Notes: generated by a model not told the origin, from the sequence alone. A stretch of DNA of 64,000 bases from Stratiolaelaps scimitus (GCA_019614645.1 JABWDB010000011.1:7017501-7081500); one strand, 5' to 3'; counted from the stretch's first letter, positions 23,271-35,040 are shown. Program-made: numbers and translations.

Positions 23271-24104
23271 CATGTATATAACACAAAATCGAATCGAGAG
23301 CCGCCGAGTGTCACCGGCCAGTGGCGCTCATCGCTCTGGGGCCTGTCCAGGTAAAATGTCCCTTCAACGCCCGCCGCGTGGACACTGGCCGTTGAGCACA
23401 CCGACAGCGGGCGAACACCAACATCACGTTGAAGCCCTCTCCACGCTGCATAAATGCAGTCTCTGCACGCTGCTCCGAATCGTGTAGCGACGTCGACGCC
23501 AATCGTGGCCAACTAATCCGGCTCGATACCGAGACGAATTGCCGAGATCAGCGGCGACCTGTGCTCGACTCCGTACCGTGAGTGTCAAAACACGACCATA
23601 TCTACGGCAAAGATTCTACAACATCGGGCCCAGCGTTCGGCTCTGCGATCGCCCTCTGCGAGCACACCCGCCACTTGCTACATTGCCACTACGAGCCACA
23701 GCTGGCCGGCGTCTCGAATCGGAACAACGTCAAGCAACGGGACGAATGGGCACGGGGCGTCCTGACACCAGACGCATCCGAGGGATCTGTCACGTAGACG
23801 TATCAGAGGCGAATGAGGATCATTAGCAACCCAATCGTCGTCCGTGTGGCGAACGGTGAAGGCACTGCTGGTCGTGGATCGCGTACAGTTGATTAGTGAT
23901 GATGTGACGACCCAGTTCGACATAAATATATTAAAGATGATGACGCGCAGCACTGGTCGAGCGCCACTTATCGAGTAGGCCTTGCCATTGGCGCTGTGCA
24001 TTTGGGCTGTTTATGGACACAAGGTGGAGATGTAGCACACAGTGATATTCGATAGTATATCTGATATCTGACACGATGAAATTGCTGAACAGTCAATGAT
24101 TTTA

Positions 24105-24205
24105 ACTAATCTGATTAATGTAGATTGGCTATGGCCAGCTGTGGGGGTGTGTATTATAGGGGTGCTGAAGTATGCCGTGGGACGGCTTGGGTGTAAAGCC
24201 GAGAG
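24105..24205 (+). repeat. dispersed repeat family F, copy 2
   Basis: See the copy at 15080-15178: ATTGGCTATGGCCAGCTGTG, GGGTGTGTATTATAGGGGTG and GGGACGGCTTGGGTGTAAAG match in order. The two copies share only this roughly 90-bp core. Confidence 0.6.
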
Positions 24206-24289
24206 GATAACGCACAACAGTTTCAGGGTAAAGAAAATAGAAACAGAAAACTAGTTAAAAAAAATTATAATTATAATTATATAATATAT

Positions 24290-24335
24290 CCTTTATGCTT
24301 ATATATATATATATATATATATATAAGCATAAAGG
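24290..24335. repeat. 46-bp perfect palindrome centred on (TA)n
   Basis: The left arm CCTTTATGCTT (24290-24300) and right arm AAGCATAAAGG (24325-24335) are exact reverse complements. They flank 24 bp of TA, which is itself self-complementary. The whole block can extrude as a cruciform. Confidence 0.9.
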
Positions 24336-24460
24336 CAATACGACTTACAGTACAAGACGCATTGCCATCGTCAGCATGCTCTTCGCAAGCGTACCATCAC
24401 ATCATAATAATTCAATGGGGAAAGATGTCAATCCCTGAAATAGCATAGACCTTCCAGACA

Positions 24461-24473
24461 TACATATATATAC

Positions 24474-24538
<65 letters not shown>
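24461..24538. repeat. long (TA)n with TACA interruptions
   Basis: About 78 bp, with more than 50 bp of uninterrupted TA at its right end. Confidence 0.95.
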
Positions 24539-24540
<2 letters not shown>

Positions 24541-25354
24541 ACACTGAGTCATCGCCACCGGCGATTTCAACCTTCCATAATCGTTGAAAAACAACATCGG
24601 CAATGACTCGCCTATGACTATTTGTTTTCTATTGGCAAACAAACAGCACGCCCATCGGGACCAAAAAGAAAACGATCAGGCACAAAGGCAAACACCTGAC
24701 TACAAAAGCACCGAGGCGAATGCACACACACACACACAGCACCTTCTTGGGTTTGATTCAATGATGACATATGGCCGGACGGTCAGATGTCGGATTGTAT
24801 ATTTCCTATGCCACTGAGATGATCGTCACCCGAACCACTAGGGAGATGTAGGGCCCACATGCACTACAGTGAACGGTGGTTAAGATCGTATTCTACGTTT
24901 TTTTTTTATTATTATTCTTGTCAGTATTATTAGTTTAATATATAATATATAATAAGTTTAAAAAACACCGTAGTAACAAGTGGCAAGTCGAGAAGGCCCG
25001 ACCTGCAGAACAACTTCTGCTAGAAATCATCGGATGAAGTCACTTCGCTTCGTGATTGAAAGCTGCACGAGGTCGACCCGTTCATCGAATTGGTCAGCTG
25101 GCCAGTGATAAGGCAGGTGTAGAACGAGATGAGATCCAAAGATGATTCAAATTCGCGACAGCAAGAAGCCACCTCAAAGCTACACTAGGCGGCGCTACCC
25201 AGTGTGCCATTGTGATACGTACGCATAGGGTGCATGACGTGGTAGATCAGTGAATTCACGCATCAGTAACTTCACAGCTTTGAAGGGCAAAGAGGGCCGA
25301 AAGTCGTCGAGGAAAACAGCGTAGAAGAGATATCATGATCCATTGATCCGTACA

Positions 25355-25358
<4 letters not shown>

Positions 25359-25393
<35 letters not shown>

Positions 25394-25453
25394 ACAGAAT
25401 TGTATGATTACTTTACCTCTACGGACGACAGCTGGATAATCACAACAATATAC

Positions 25454-25503
<50 letters not shown>
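25359..25503. repeat. paired (TA)n microsatellites
   Basis: Two tracts, 25359-25391 and 25457-25503, are separated by about 65 bp of unique DNA. Open frames through them (Tyr-Ile runs on both strands) are artefacts. Confidence 0.95.
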
Positions 25504-25505
<2 letters not shown>

Positions 25506-25509
25506 ACAG

Positions 25510-27860
25510 GAACGCCAGCTCCCAGAAGCGATCTTCTCATCTCGTGATATTATGGCTGAGTTGCCGTGACAACACGGCCCTCCTTACGTCGAACAGCACA
25601 GTGGCATTCAACAAGTTGTTACGCAGTGTAGAGCTGTTTTACAATTCGCTTTACGGACTTCCTACTCAATGTGTCCAAGATGTAGTTGTGTAAGCAATTC
25701 CTATCGCCTCTTGGTCTTGAGGTACACGTCGATACGTTTGTTACGTTCTGTACTCAGCGACGTAGTTCTAACTTGAAACTGAAGTTTTTCCCCCAACTGT
25801 TGACAAGCAATTCGGCTGCCTCCTCGCGATGCCATAGATCTCAATATTATTGCTGTGATATGTTTACCATCGGATCCATTTTCTACAAAATCCAAAAACC
25901 AGCCAGAATCTGTCACAGCAGGAAATATGTCTCAAGGTCAGGCCAAGCCGATCGGGTTATTTCCGTAGGTTGCAATTCTCAGACGTGGAACGGAGTTCAC
26001 TGAGAACGACACCGCTTATGATGGATGGCTCTCGTGAACTGCCGGAATTCTCACCGCACGAATGATCAAACTATAGTTCGCCCGGTAATGAGCCTGGGCA
26101 CCGACCTAATGATAAGCAGGTTAGCGAAAACGAATTGGCGGGCAATTGTTGCCGGATCCCACCGATGTCGAGTATCGTCGTTCCCTACGAGGTTTTGCCG
26201 TTTGCCTCGATCGTATTGTGAACTCATTTACTTACCATATGAAATCGTTTGGGAGTTGGTCAATTGGCCAGCAGGTGACCTCGCTGCCTCGTGGCGGTCG
26301 ACCACATTGCCGATGCAGATCTGGAAAGTCGAGCAAGAACCACCACCAGCAGCAGCAGTAGCACACACGGGTCCACAAATCACATACGATACAATCGTTA
26401 TTATAATAGGCCACACCGTCCTCTCTGGCCACAGTCGGCCTCGGCCTCCTTGGCGATAGCCTGATATGACGTTCACCGGAAACCCGAAAATGCCAATGAC
26501 GGAATCCGCTCGTCGGCAACTCGTGCGGACGACAGTGGTGGCGCTGATCCACCGTCGTCACCACCACCGCCGCCGATCTCCGAGATCAAGAGGAGCCGGC
26601 CGTCGACGCCGTCTCGAGCCGACGCTGTTGTTTCCCTCGGCAAGGTGGCGACCAACCGGCCGCCGCCTTTTGCAAAAAAAAAGGCCGAGTGCACAGCAGA
26701 TCGAGACACGAGTCCCGCTGATAACAAAGCCGCGAATTACAGCCAGCGTTGACAACTGAAGGGGTGGACAAAACGAGGAGACGTAACGTTCATTTGAACG
26801 AACGTCGACCGATCGCGGCCGGCGTCGCGAACTTGCGCGATTGTCGAGTCGGGGAAAAGGGCCGGGCTACCGCGGCCACTGTTAGCTTTTCAACGGTAGA
26901 CGATGAAACGAATAGAGGCGGCTCGCGTTGGGCACAATGCGAGATGGAGGCCACGCCGACGAGGCGGCAACCGGTATGGCGGGGCAGGCCACCAATGAGA
27001 GATCGCAGTACGGCGTGGATTGTAATCGTTAACGGCACGTTGCTATCGGGAGAGAAACGTTGGTCAAAACAACGAATCGTTCTCGCTACCGTTGTTGTTG
27101 ACGCTGTTGCTGCTGCTGGTTGAAAAGCAACAGCACATCGGGCAACGCCTATCAGGTCCAGCATAGCAATGCCCGTGTGATGAAACCTGTCACTGGTCGA
27201 TCTGGCCGCCTCAGACAGCTTGGCGATCGGAGAAACCGCTTGTCATAGACGCTTGCCGGCACACCGATGTGGCGCGCACGTATTTTCCGTGACGTCATCT
27301 AGACGAGGTAACTGTTACGAGGGATCATTCATTGTTATACAGCAGAAGACATAGACTCTTTACGGGGCACAAGTGCGACACCAAATCGTTGGTCTTCCAA
27401 CCTGTATCCGGACTGAAGACAAGGCCACAGCCGGCACAGCTCATAGTGTTATAGAACAGTTATGGGGTAGGCGCGGAAATGACAAAGTGTCAAGGGTTAC
27501 CCCAGCAACTTGCAATTATTGTAGTTCAACCCATTGTGACATTGGTACGGGGTCGCTTTCGCAAGCAGTCTCTCTTCCTCAGATACCAATTGATCTAACA
27601 CTCTTTCTACAAAGCCGAACTCGTAGCTTACGACCTGCCCGCCAGCACAATGTCACTCGTCCCATACAACGCTATCAGATGCCCATCAGATAGCTGCCGC
27701 TCTCTGATCAGTCGAAATGCGCATTAAAGCACAAAAGTATCATCTCTTCCCCTCTTGGGCGCCTTCCCCCAGCAAATCGAAGAAGGAAAAGTAAGTCAAG
27801 TGAAAACGATCCCGAACAGCGGCGGCGGCGAAAGGCGAACTGGGGTGACCACGAAATGCC
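25510..27860. other. unique DNA, weak open frames only
   Basis: The plus frame continuing from the TA tract to 25693 and the next frame at 25686-26003 are non-repetitive but unrecognised. The GC-rich part (26.45-27.12 kb) has competing frames on both strands and CAG/CTG runs at 26340-26358 and 27089-27118. I cannot support a gene. Confidence 0.4.
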
Positions 27861-27865
27861 GAAAA

Positions 27866-27891
27866 TATATACATATATATATATAAAAAAA

Positions 27892-27938
<47 letters not shown>
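27866..27938. repeat. (TA)n-A25-(TA)n compound tract
   Basis: TA repeats lead into 25 consecutive A (27885-27909), followed by about 14 TA units. The A-run could be an old retroposon poly(A) tail on the plus strand that seeded the TA tract. No matching element body is recognised upstream. Confidence 0.9.
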
Positions 27939-27941
<3 letters not shown>

Positions 27942-28595
27942 CGCGGAAAAGATCTTCTGTGTTCTTTGTTCCAAGCTGAGTTACAAGTGCGGTACAGCAT
28001 TAGCGTGTGAGCCCCTGTCCGCGTTATCGGATGTCTTCGGCTCGCTTTCCGGCCGTTGTATGTCTCGTTTTCGGCCTTTGATACGAACAGCAGAATCGAA
28101 TTGACTTCAGGGTATCCACTCTCCCACCCTCGCTAGAACGGACAGCGGACCATGACGGGCACCATCGAGCGAACGCAATTCAAGGGTAGTTACAGAAACA
28201 GGGATCGCACCGGTGTTACATGGCACGGCTGGATGGCATGCCTACGCTTTCTGGGTGGACGATGCAACGCAATTGATCACGGAACCGGTGAGAACGCTCC
28301 CGTGTCGTGAAGCCAGCGCGGTGTAAGTTTAGTGCGATCGTATAGCTTTGCTATGATGAACGATAAATCTCCATTTTTTCCTTTGAGGCTGACTCACTCT
28401 CTCTCTCTTTCTCTCGGCTGTTTCCCAATTGTGACAGCCCTCGAAACGACTCAGCGACATCACTTCAACGACATATCGGGGCCATCTCTGCTTATCTTCC
28501 TAAAAACGTCTCGAATCTCCATACTACAATTAAAGGTGACCTAAAGGTTTTTGGGCTGACGCTCGGCCAACATTTAACGTCCACGGATCCACGCT

Positions 28596-28740
28596 ATATA
28601 AACTTTCCGGGCTGGCCCACAGCCAACATTTAACGTCCACGGTGAAACTGCTTTCGGCATAAGGCTTCATAAGATGGACAACCCCTTTAAATGCAAATGT
28701 GGGCAACGGTGGGGATCAAACCCGTCCGTGCACCCAGAAA
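28596..28740 (-). repeat. tRNA-derived SINE, family A; 3' part duplicated
   Basis: On the plus strand it reads CCGGGCTGGCCCACAGCCAA, CATTTAACGTCCACGG, GATGGACAACCCCTTTAAAT, GCAAATGTGGGCAACGGTGG and a B-box complement (GGGATCAAACCCG). The piece GCCAACATTTAACGTCCACG also occurs just left of it at 28567-28586, a local duplication of the SINE 3' end. Confidence 0.75.
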
Positions 28741-28749
28741 TCCATTCTA

Positions 28750-30330
28750 CTACTATTACTACTACTGCTGCCCTAGTTTTTCTATATGATACAATAGAAA
28801 AAAATATACCCTTGCTCCTCACGGATGACATCCGCAAAACGGAAATGTTACGCCGAGTTATGAGCAATATTGTACTAGATCTTTTTCTACATCTTACTTT
28901 CAATGGTCGTCTACGATAGCTACGCTAGGCAGGACCAGCCAGTTCAAGACGAGCCTTAAGGATGATCTTCGTCGAATCAACGGCCTTCATCCCATCATGG
29001 CCCCCATCAAAAGCAGCCGTTTTTCAGGCACCACCAACCGACGTGTTCTTGGATGATCCCGAGGCTTGCCATTCCGTCATTGCCTCCACTTTGAGTAGGA
29101 CTTCGCCGTTTCAGACGTCCTGCGGCAGGCTCACGTCGAATCGCAACGTGCTATGGGTTGGTGCGTGCCACGGCAAAAGCGAGCGCAATCGCCAGAGTCG
29201 GCAGCGGACGCTGATCGTCCGCTAACGTGCGGTCCTATGTCTTTACGATACAGCCCAATACAGCACCAGCAGCAAAAAGGCAACAACAACAACACACCAA
29301 CAGCGGCGAGCAGTGAGAAGTGATCGAGAGAAAATCCAACCCGAAACAAATAGCCGCTACCAGACAGCACTTTTACACATTGAACTTGACATTGGCGCGT
29401 TTTTTCCTTCGGCGAGCGGCGGTCGGCGATCTGCGCCGACCCCCGCGGGGGAGACGACGACCTTGCGCCGACGCGCTCGTGTCTGCCTGAGTAACGGGTT
29501 GTCTTCGCTGCTGCCAGAAACCCAACGACCCGGTCGCTTACACGTACGACTCGCACGAACGCGCATTTTATAGTAGATTGACGGATACGGGCGGGCGGGC
29601 GGGCGGGAGAGAGAGAGATGAGCTACCCGCGGCAGTCCACAGAAATTTTTATTTGTGCTCGCTGCGATGCCGGCGGCCGCGGGGGCTTGTTCAACGGTGA
29701 CGCAGGTGGTTTTGCGAGCCAGAGCTACCTAGCGAGAACATATACACTAAATGGAAATGACACGAAAAAAGCCAAGAAGCAGTGAAAACAACAAGCCAAA
29801 GAACGAAACCAGCCCGAGAGAGCTGGTGGCAAAATGTCTAGTTCCACGTTTACGAGACGCGGCAAAGCACACGCACAATTAGCGACTGTTGAGAGACAGA
29901 TAGCTCCAGTGCGAGCAGCGTACGGAGATAGAGATACAGCGCAGTTGGAAAAGTTCTGACTGAACTGGACGAAGTGGAACGATCCTGGAACGGGAGTGAA
30001 TTTTCAGCGGACCCTCGAAGCGACCCCCCGCTCACCTCCTCGTCTTGCATTGTGACACAACTATCGACGGCAGCTGCGGGCGGCGGACACCGGCCAAGCG
30101 ACAACTCGGTTGACTGGCTCAATGGGTCGTACGGTGGTCAGGCAAGCCACCCATTCGGGCGGAGCTAATGACCAACGCCGTTCTCAGGGGTGGCGGAGCC
30201 GACGGGTGAACAGGGGAGATGGTATTGGCTGCGCACTCAAAATAGCAAATAAGGATGGTCGTGACAACACAGCAATGGACAGGCCATGCCTCAGTGCAAG
30301 AGGAGCGGTAATTGACGTTAGTTACATTAT
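28750..30330. other. no gene supported; G4-type repeat
   Basis: It holds a G-quadruplex-type run at 29589-29607, (GA)n at 29607-29620 and CAA/CAG triplets at 29264-29292. Overlapping frames on both strands (29131-29573, 29850-30168) show no domain. Confidence 0.4.
29589..29607 (+). other. G-quadruplex-type motif
   Basis: Five GGG runs are separated by single C residues. This fits the strict G3N1-7 pattern with the shortest loops. A (GA)n run follows directly. Confidence 0.85.
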
Positions 30331-30336
30331 AGAAAC

Positions 30337-30639
30337 TTAAAAGGTTTCCCGGCTTGTTTTCTCGGTGTTGTACCGTCCATCTGCTAACGATGTCGACAGA
30401 GTGCCACTGAGTCGGGTACAGCCTCGCTTGAGCTGCTCGATTTGAACATAACCACGAAAGAACGCCAACGCCTGAGCCTCGGGCGAATACAGAATTCGCT
30501 CAGCGATTACAGCAACGCTATGCGAGAACGCAGGCGAGATCGTCCACTCATCGATTACGTTACGGCTGTGGGATAGCGCCGAAAACGTTGTCCGTTTCCG
30601 AGACAAACGCTGCAGCGTGCTGTTGTCGAGATTTTTCAA
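30337..30639 (-). other. 100-codon open frame in unique DNA, unrecognised
   Basis: It is the only long frame in this interval. The minus-strand translation is non-repetitive and balanced, with segments such as RTTFSALSHSRNVIDEWTIS and AFFRGYVQIEQLKRGCTRLS. There is no ATG at the open edge, so it would have to be an internal or terminal exon, or a relic of a mobile element. No domain is recognised and no convincing acceptor was identified upstream. Confidence 0.2.
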
Positions 30640-31644
30640 TATATTCTAAGGCCTCGCGTGTCCCATCGCGAAATCGGGTCGACGCTGAGCCGCTGTGAAT
30701 AATACACGCATAAATTGAGCCACGTTAGCTGGCCTGCTGCTAAGTGAGCTTACCCCGAAGGCTTGAAGAGGCCCGCAATGCGAACTGTTTCTCGTTGATA
30801 ACACCACACTGTCGCTGGCTGCATAGATTTGTCTATAAAATCTCTCCCTCCCTCTCTCTCTCTCTCGCTAATATATAACGGCAACGTTTTTACTGAATAT
30901 GATATATGCATATATACTTACATATACAGATGTATACGCATATACTTATATGAATTTTTACATTCAGTAAAGACAAGCCCCCCGCCATTCACACCATGTG
31001 TAGTCGTCAGCTGTCGTCGACTCGCTGTTCGACAGCCGACGAGCCTCCAAGCGAACGCGAAATGGTGTTGTTTCAGTGTGCGAGCGAGCTCCGTCGGTGA
31101 TAAGCCCGGACAAGAGCCCGGCCATCTCTCTCTCTCTCTCTCTCGAGATTGCGGGCGACCAACAACAAGCAACGTACCAAGCGGTGGTGTGGCCAACGAT
31201 AAGTGTAGGTGTCTCAGTGCGTGTGTTACGGCCATTCGTAGCGACTAAGATCTACGCCAGTGGTGACGGTGGTGGTCGTGGTAGAACAGGCGGCGGCGGC
31301 GGCGGTGCCGGCTACAGGTCGCTCGCTCAGCAGCTCCGCATCGTGCCAGCAACTACCTTCCAGTATGAGTTTCTTCCTGAGGCGATTGCCCGCGTCCAGA
31401 GGCGGCACTGGTTGCGACTCGGTTGAGTTCGGTTGCGTCCGTCAATCATCGCGAGTTGGCCGGTCGATCAACGGACGGAGTGGATAACGGATTTTTCGTT
31501 ACGTCGTTGGTCGCGGCCGAGGGGACACGTCCATCAGATGGCCGTCTTGGCGCTTACTCGTCTTAACAACGATTATAGGATTATATATAGTATAAGCAAG
31601 TGTTGTGTCATCTCGCTTCGTGGTCGTTTGGCCATGGGGAGACG

Positions 31645-31748
31645 CTCGGGGTAGCTCGGTGCCTCTCTATTCGATAGGTAACAACATGGATGAAGGGACA
31701 CTGCTGGTGGTGAATCATGCCCGTGATCGAATCCGCAACAAAGGGGGA
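31645..31748 (+). repeat. tRNA-like SINE remnant
   Basis: An A-box-like GGGTAGCTCGGTGCC (about 31650) and a B-box-like GTGATCGAATCC (31722-31733) lie about 70 bp apart, as in an old tRNA-derived element. There is no cloverleaf. Confidence 0.4.
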
Positions 31749-32225
31749 TCGCACGACACGATGCAGTCATTGCAATGTAGCACAATCTACCCGAGATGGA
31801 GGAGGCCAATTCGTTGCGATGAGATCTATCAAAAACGAATCCAAGCTATCGGACCAAGGAGGAACCCTTCCCATTCAATAAGTCAAGTTGAGTAATTACG
31901 ACTCGTCGACGTTCGTGGTCTGTTCCTCTTGCTTCCACTACCGGGGGTGGAAGGTAAGATGGGATCGGCGAATGCTCAAGTGTCGTCCCAGTGGAGGCAA
32001 GCGTAATGTTATCAGCCTCTGCCCGGAAACTGTTCCGGCCGCTCCTAACCGTACGCTGGTAGTGGGTGAAGAACTAGCGCCTGCGAAGACAGTCCGGGCT
32101 ATATGTTCACACCACAAGCCGTGTTTGGGTGTATGCACAAACACGGGTATTGTACATCTGTGTAGATTTAAGGGACGGGCAATTCTCACCGATGTTCGTC
32201 GTCGACTGCGATAAGGGCGGTATCT

Positions 32226-32228
<3 letters not shown>

Positions 32229-32264
<36 letters not shown>

Positions 32265-32290
32265 TTATATTGTATATATATATATATATC
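32229..32290. repeat. (TA)n tract with ATATTATATTG core
   Basis: Two TA runs (32229-32258 and 32273-32290) surround an AT core and can fold back on each other. Confidence 0.9.
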
Positions 32291-32607
32291 TGGGTGTATA
32301 CCACCATCGCGCCCTTTTAGCACTCAATTTCATCGGTGAGAATTGTCCGCGCCGCAGATTCTTCCGTTAGGAAGCTCATTAGGTGATTCCATGTTGTGCT
32401 GTTCAACGGTGCCGTGTTGAACAGGTGAGAACCACTCACCAGCTCAGAACAGCACTAAATCAAGAACCGTCGCTGAGCCAGCTGTACCCCAATGGCTCTG
32501 GATATCCATATATAAAGTGGGCGATCAAGCGGACCTCGCCCACGATACAGCTAAGCACGAAGCTGGCCGAAGCCATCGGTATCTGTCAGCGCGTGCGTCA
32601 GTGGCCG

Positions 32608-33228
32608 TCAGTGTTCTTCAGCGCGAAATCTGTCAATGAGATCCATCGCGCGAGAGGGATGCCGACTGTTTTCACTGTCAATGGTAGCGTTGCGCCAGTG
32701 GCGGGCGTTTGTTGTTAGCGAGGCCGGATCCTGCTTTGTGTCTTGCGTAACGGTCGTATTTGTGGAAAAACCGAATCGCAACACCCATAGTCGGCCATAG
32801 TGGGTCTCACTGCGTATGACATACTGTACGTCCTGGTGTAGCCTGCGGATTTCTAAATCTAGCCCGCGCACGTGTATGCTTGGCAATGCGCGATCTAAGT
32901 AAATGTTCCGGGCTGACCAACAGCGAACATGTAACGTCCACGGTACTGCTTTTAGCATTGATCCATAAGGCGGACAACCCTTTTCGATGCAAATGTGGCC
33001 AACGGTGGGAATCGAACCAGTGCAGCTATGTGTCTCCTCCGATTGCAAGGCGGACGTACACGAGTACACTATGCCACCGGACACCTTTAACGCTGCTATG
33101 TAAATCGACAACGATAACCGGCCTTGCAGACGGACGCTGTCCCCAATCTCGCCCCTTGCAGATTCTGCGATCCAGCCGATAGCCTCTTGCCGAAAGACTG
33201 TCAGGTTGGATTCAATAGCTTTATTCAA
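32608..33228 (-). other. 206-codon open frame with an embedded SINE, unrecognised
   Basis: A minus-strand frame runs 206 codons to a stop at 32608-32610 without an ATG at its open edge. The middle (32906-33082) is a complete SINE family-A copy read in antisense-to-gene order. The part downstream of the SINE (about 98 codons) is non-repetitive and protein-like, with segments such as LEIRRLHQDVQYVIRSETHY and ending DLIDRFRAEEH. A plus-strand 111-codon frame (32383-32718) overlaps this end. Options are chance, exonised SINE in a host gene, or an old mobile-element ORF. No motif decides between them. Confidence 0.2.
32906..33082 (-). repeat. tRNA-derived SINE, family A (best head)
   Basis: The minus strand starts CCGGTGGCATAGTGTACTCG (A-box region) and continues TGTACGTCCGCCTTGCAATC and GGAGGAGACACATAGCTGCA. 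The B box is GGTTCGATTCC (about 33009-33019), and the body CACATTTGCATCG follows, ending in AGCCCGGAA. A and B boxes are about 55 bp apart, as in a tRNA promoter. Confidence 0.85.
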
Positions 33229-34180
33229 TAAATAAATATTCGTTTTTTAGCTCGTTTATTGAAGACTCGTCTCCTACTGCAGATTTCTCCGCTTCCTCGC
33301 GTTTCATCATTATTTATATTCTGGCCAATCTGTTCACTGACGCCCTTCTCCCACCTCTCATCGTCCAGCTCCCACCACAGGACAGTCGCTCAACTCGACG
33401 AGCCGTTGTACAACCACCACCAGCAGACACTGTCCGCCGAGGAGAAAACGCCCCATTTTTGAAGACCCCGTCGCCCCCGAGCGAACTTCGCGCCTGCACG
33501 CCTCGCTCACCGTCCCCTTCGCTAATATCTCAGACCGATCCGATCTGACTCACAAATTGTCTGCTGCCGCCGCCGCCGCCGTCCTGTTTCCTGTGTTCAC
33601 CTTTCAGAGAGGTTTTTCCATTCGTCCGTCGTCGCTGATGATCGCCGTGCCGTCATTCAATGCATGTGAATCCCTCTCCGAGCAAAACCTACCCGCACGT
33701 CACCGCTGCGTCTCATTACAACAATCCCTACGAGCGGAAAGGCGACAACTCGAACCTTGGCGACGCTCTCCAATAAGCGGCCGTGTGAAATATGTATGTG
33801 TCGTATACTGGTCGTTCTGCGGGAACGAGCGTGCCGTGTCTGTCTGACTCCTCGCCGGGTGTCGATTGAGGGCGTGGCAAGACGCCGCTCATCGGGGCCG
33901 TACAAATACGTAACGTACAAATGGTCGGAGCACACGAGGCGCGTCGGTGATGACTTGCGCCTTCAGCGACGTCCTCGTTTCGCTGATGTCGCAGACCTCG
34001 CCGGAGACAACGCCGAAGCGGTGGCTGATGGTTGTTGTTGTTCATTTTTCGAAAATCGTCTGCCCTGTCAACGGATTGACGATTAGCTAGGCCGATTTGG
34101 CCTATTAAACGGTTCTCGGGCTGACTCTCACATGCGATCCACGACTAGGCCTATTACTGATGCTGCTGCGGCTACTACTT
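33090..34180. other. GC-rich block, no gene supported
   Basis: (CCG)n lies at 33565-33580. Overlapping frames on both strands (33557-34086) are basic and unrecognised. The block ends in T-rich DNA at 34177-34198. Confidence 0.4.
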
Positions 34181-34185
34181 TTTTT

Positions 34186-34445
34186 TCCTTTTTTTTTTAA
34201 GAGGTTAAAGGTAAATCCTGCATGGACACCAGGCCTCACACTGAGGTGAGTTAGTGTCAGACTGTTAGTAAAGGTAAAGGCTTTATTGGTTTATTAAAGG
34301 AGCCTCAATTGTCAGACTCTTACTGACTAAACCCAGAGCCGATTTTGACTTGGGGCACTGACCGGACCAGTCAAAAGTATTGCTTCAGTTAGGTGCCTTG
34401 CAGGGATCGGCAGTTGATTCCAACCATGTCCTCCTATCCCTGATG
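34186..34445 (+). repeat. dispersed repeat family B (reference copy) with SINE-C tail
   Basis: It contains GTTAAAGGTAAATCCTGCAT, ACCAGGCCTCACACTGAGG, CAGACTCTTACTGACTAAAC, and CCGATTTTGACTTGGGGCAC. These match the reverse complement of 40500-40640 block for block. Inserted at 34262-34312 is the SINE family-C 3' tail in reverse (TTATTAAAGGAGCCTCAATT). No coding capacity is seen. Confidence 0.7.
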
Positions 34446-34652
34446 CTGCTACTACTGAGACTAATCGAACAGTGCTGGCACGGTCGCACGGGACGAACAC
34501 AGGGAATCATACATGTGTGCTGCTGACCTATGGAGTATAATTCCATGAAGTTAAGAAAATATTTCGGGGGTCGTGATGGCTGTGCTTAACATGTAAAATT
34601 ACGGATAACGCTGATTTTTGTGGCTATAGTGGCAACCAATTGCTAAGAGCGA

Positions 34653-34680
34653 AAGAGAGAGAGAGAGAGAGAGAGAGACA
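34653..34680. repeat. (GA)n microsatellite
   Basis: About 13 GA units. The Leu-Ser run on the minus strand of the overlapping frame is derived from it. Confidence 0.9.
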
Positions 34681-34754
34681 GACCGACCTGGAAACTGCTT
34701 TCAGTGATATTCGTAATCGTTGTGTGCTTCTCCAATTTTTCTTTTTTTTTAAAG

Positions 34755-34797
34755 GGGGGGTGTTGGCATGCTAATGCATGCCAACACCATGGCCGCC
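34755..34797. repeat. foldback: 13-bp perfect stem, 4-nt loop
   Basis: GGTGTTGGCATGC (34759-34771), loop TAAT, GCATGCCAACACC (34776-34788). Outside the stem a G7 run faces a C7 run across a short bulge, so the structure extends. Confidence 0.9.
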
Positions 34798-34989
34798 CCC
34801 CCTTATGGAACTGTTGACGATGTTCAATCTTCAATCTGTTCTTCTCCAATCTAGAAGAGAGGAACCGTGTCGATGTATTTGCCCCTGTATATGCGTGGAT
34901 ATAATCTGTTGTCAATTGCAACTTCGTTTGTTGCAGTGTGATATTTTACACCTTTTGCCTACATTTTTTTTGACGAGAACTCAAGCAAT

Positions 34990-35040
34990 GTATGTTGCAG
35001 TTCCGTCAATAAACCGCAGTTTGTATTGTATTGTATTGCA
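34990..35040 (+). mobile_element. 3' end of a non-LTR-type retroposon, copy 2
   Basis: TTGCAGTTCCGTCAATAAAC then CGCAG (34994-35018), then a tandem tail TTGTATTGTATTGTATTG (35021-35038). Copy 1 is at 16500-16548 on the minus strand. Where the body begins upstream is not visible; no ORF with RT motifs lies within 300 bp. Confidence 0.6.
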
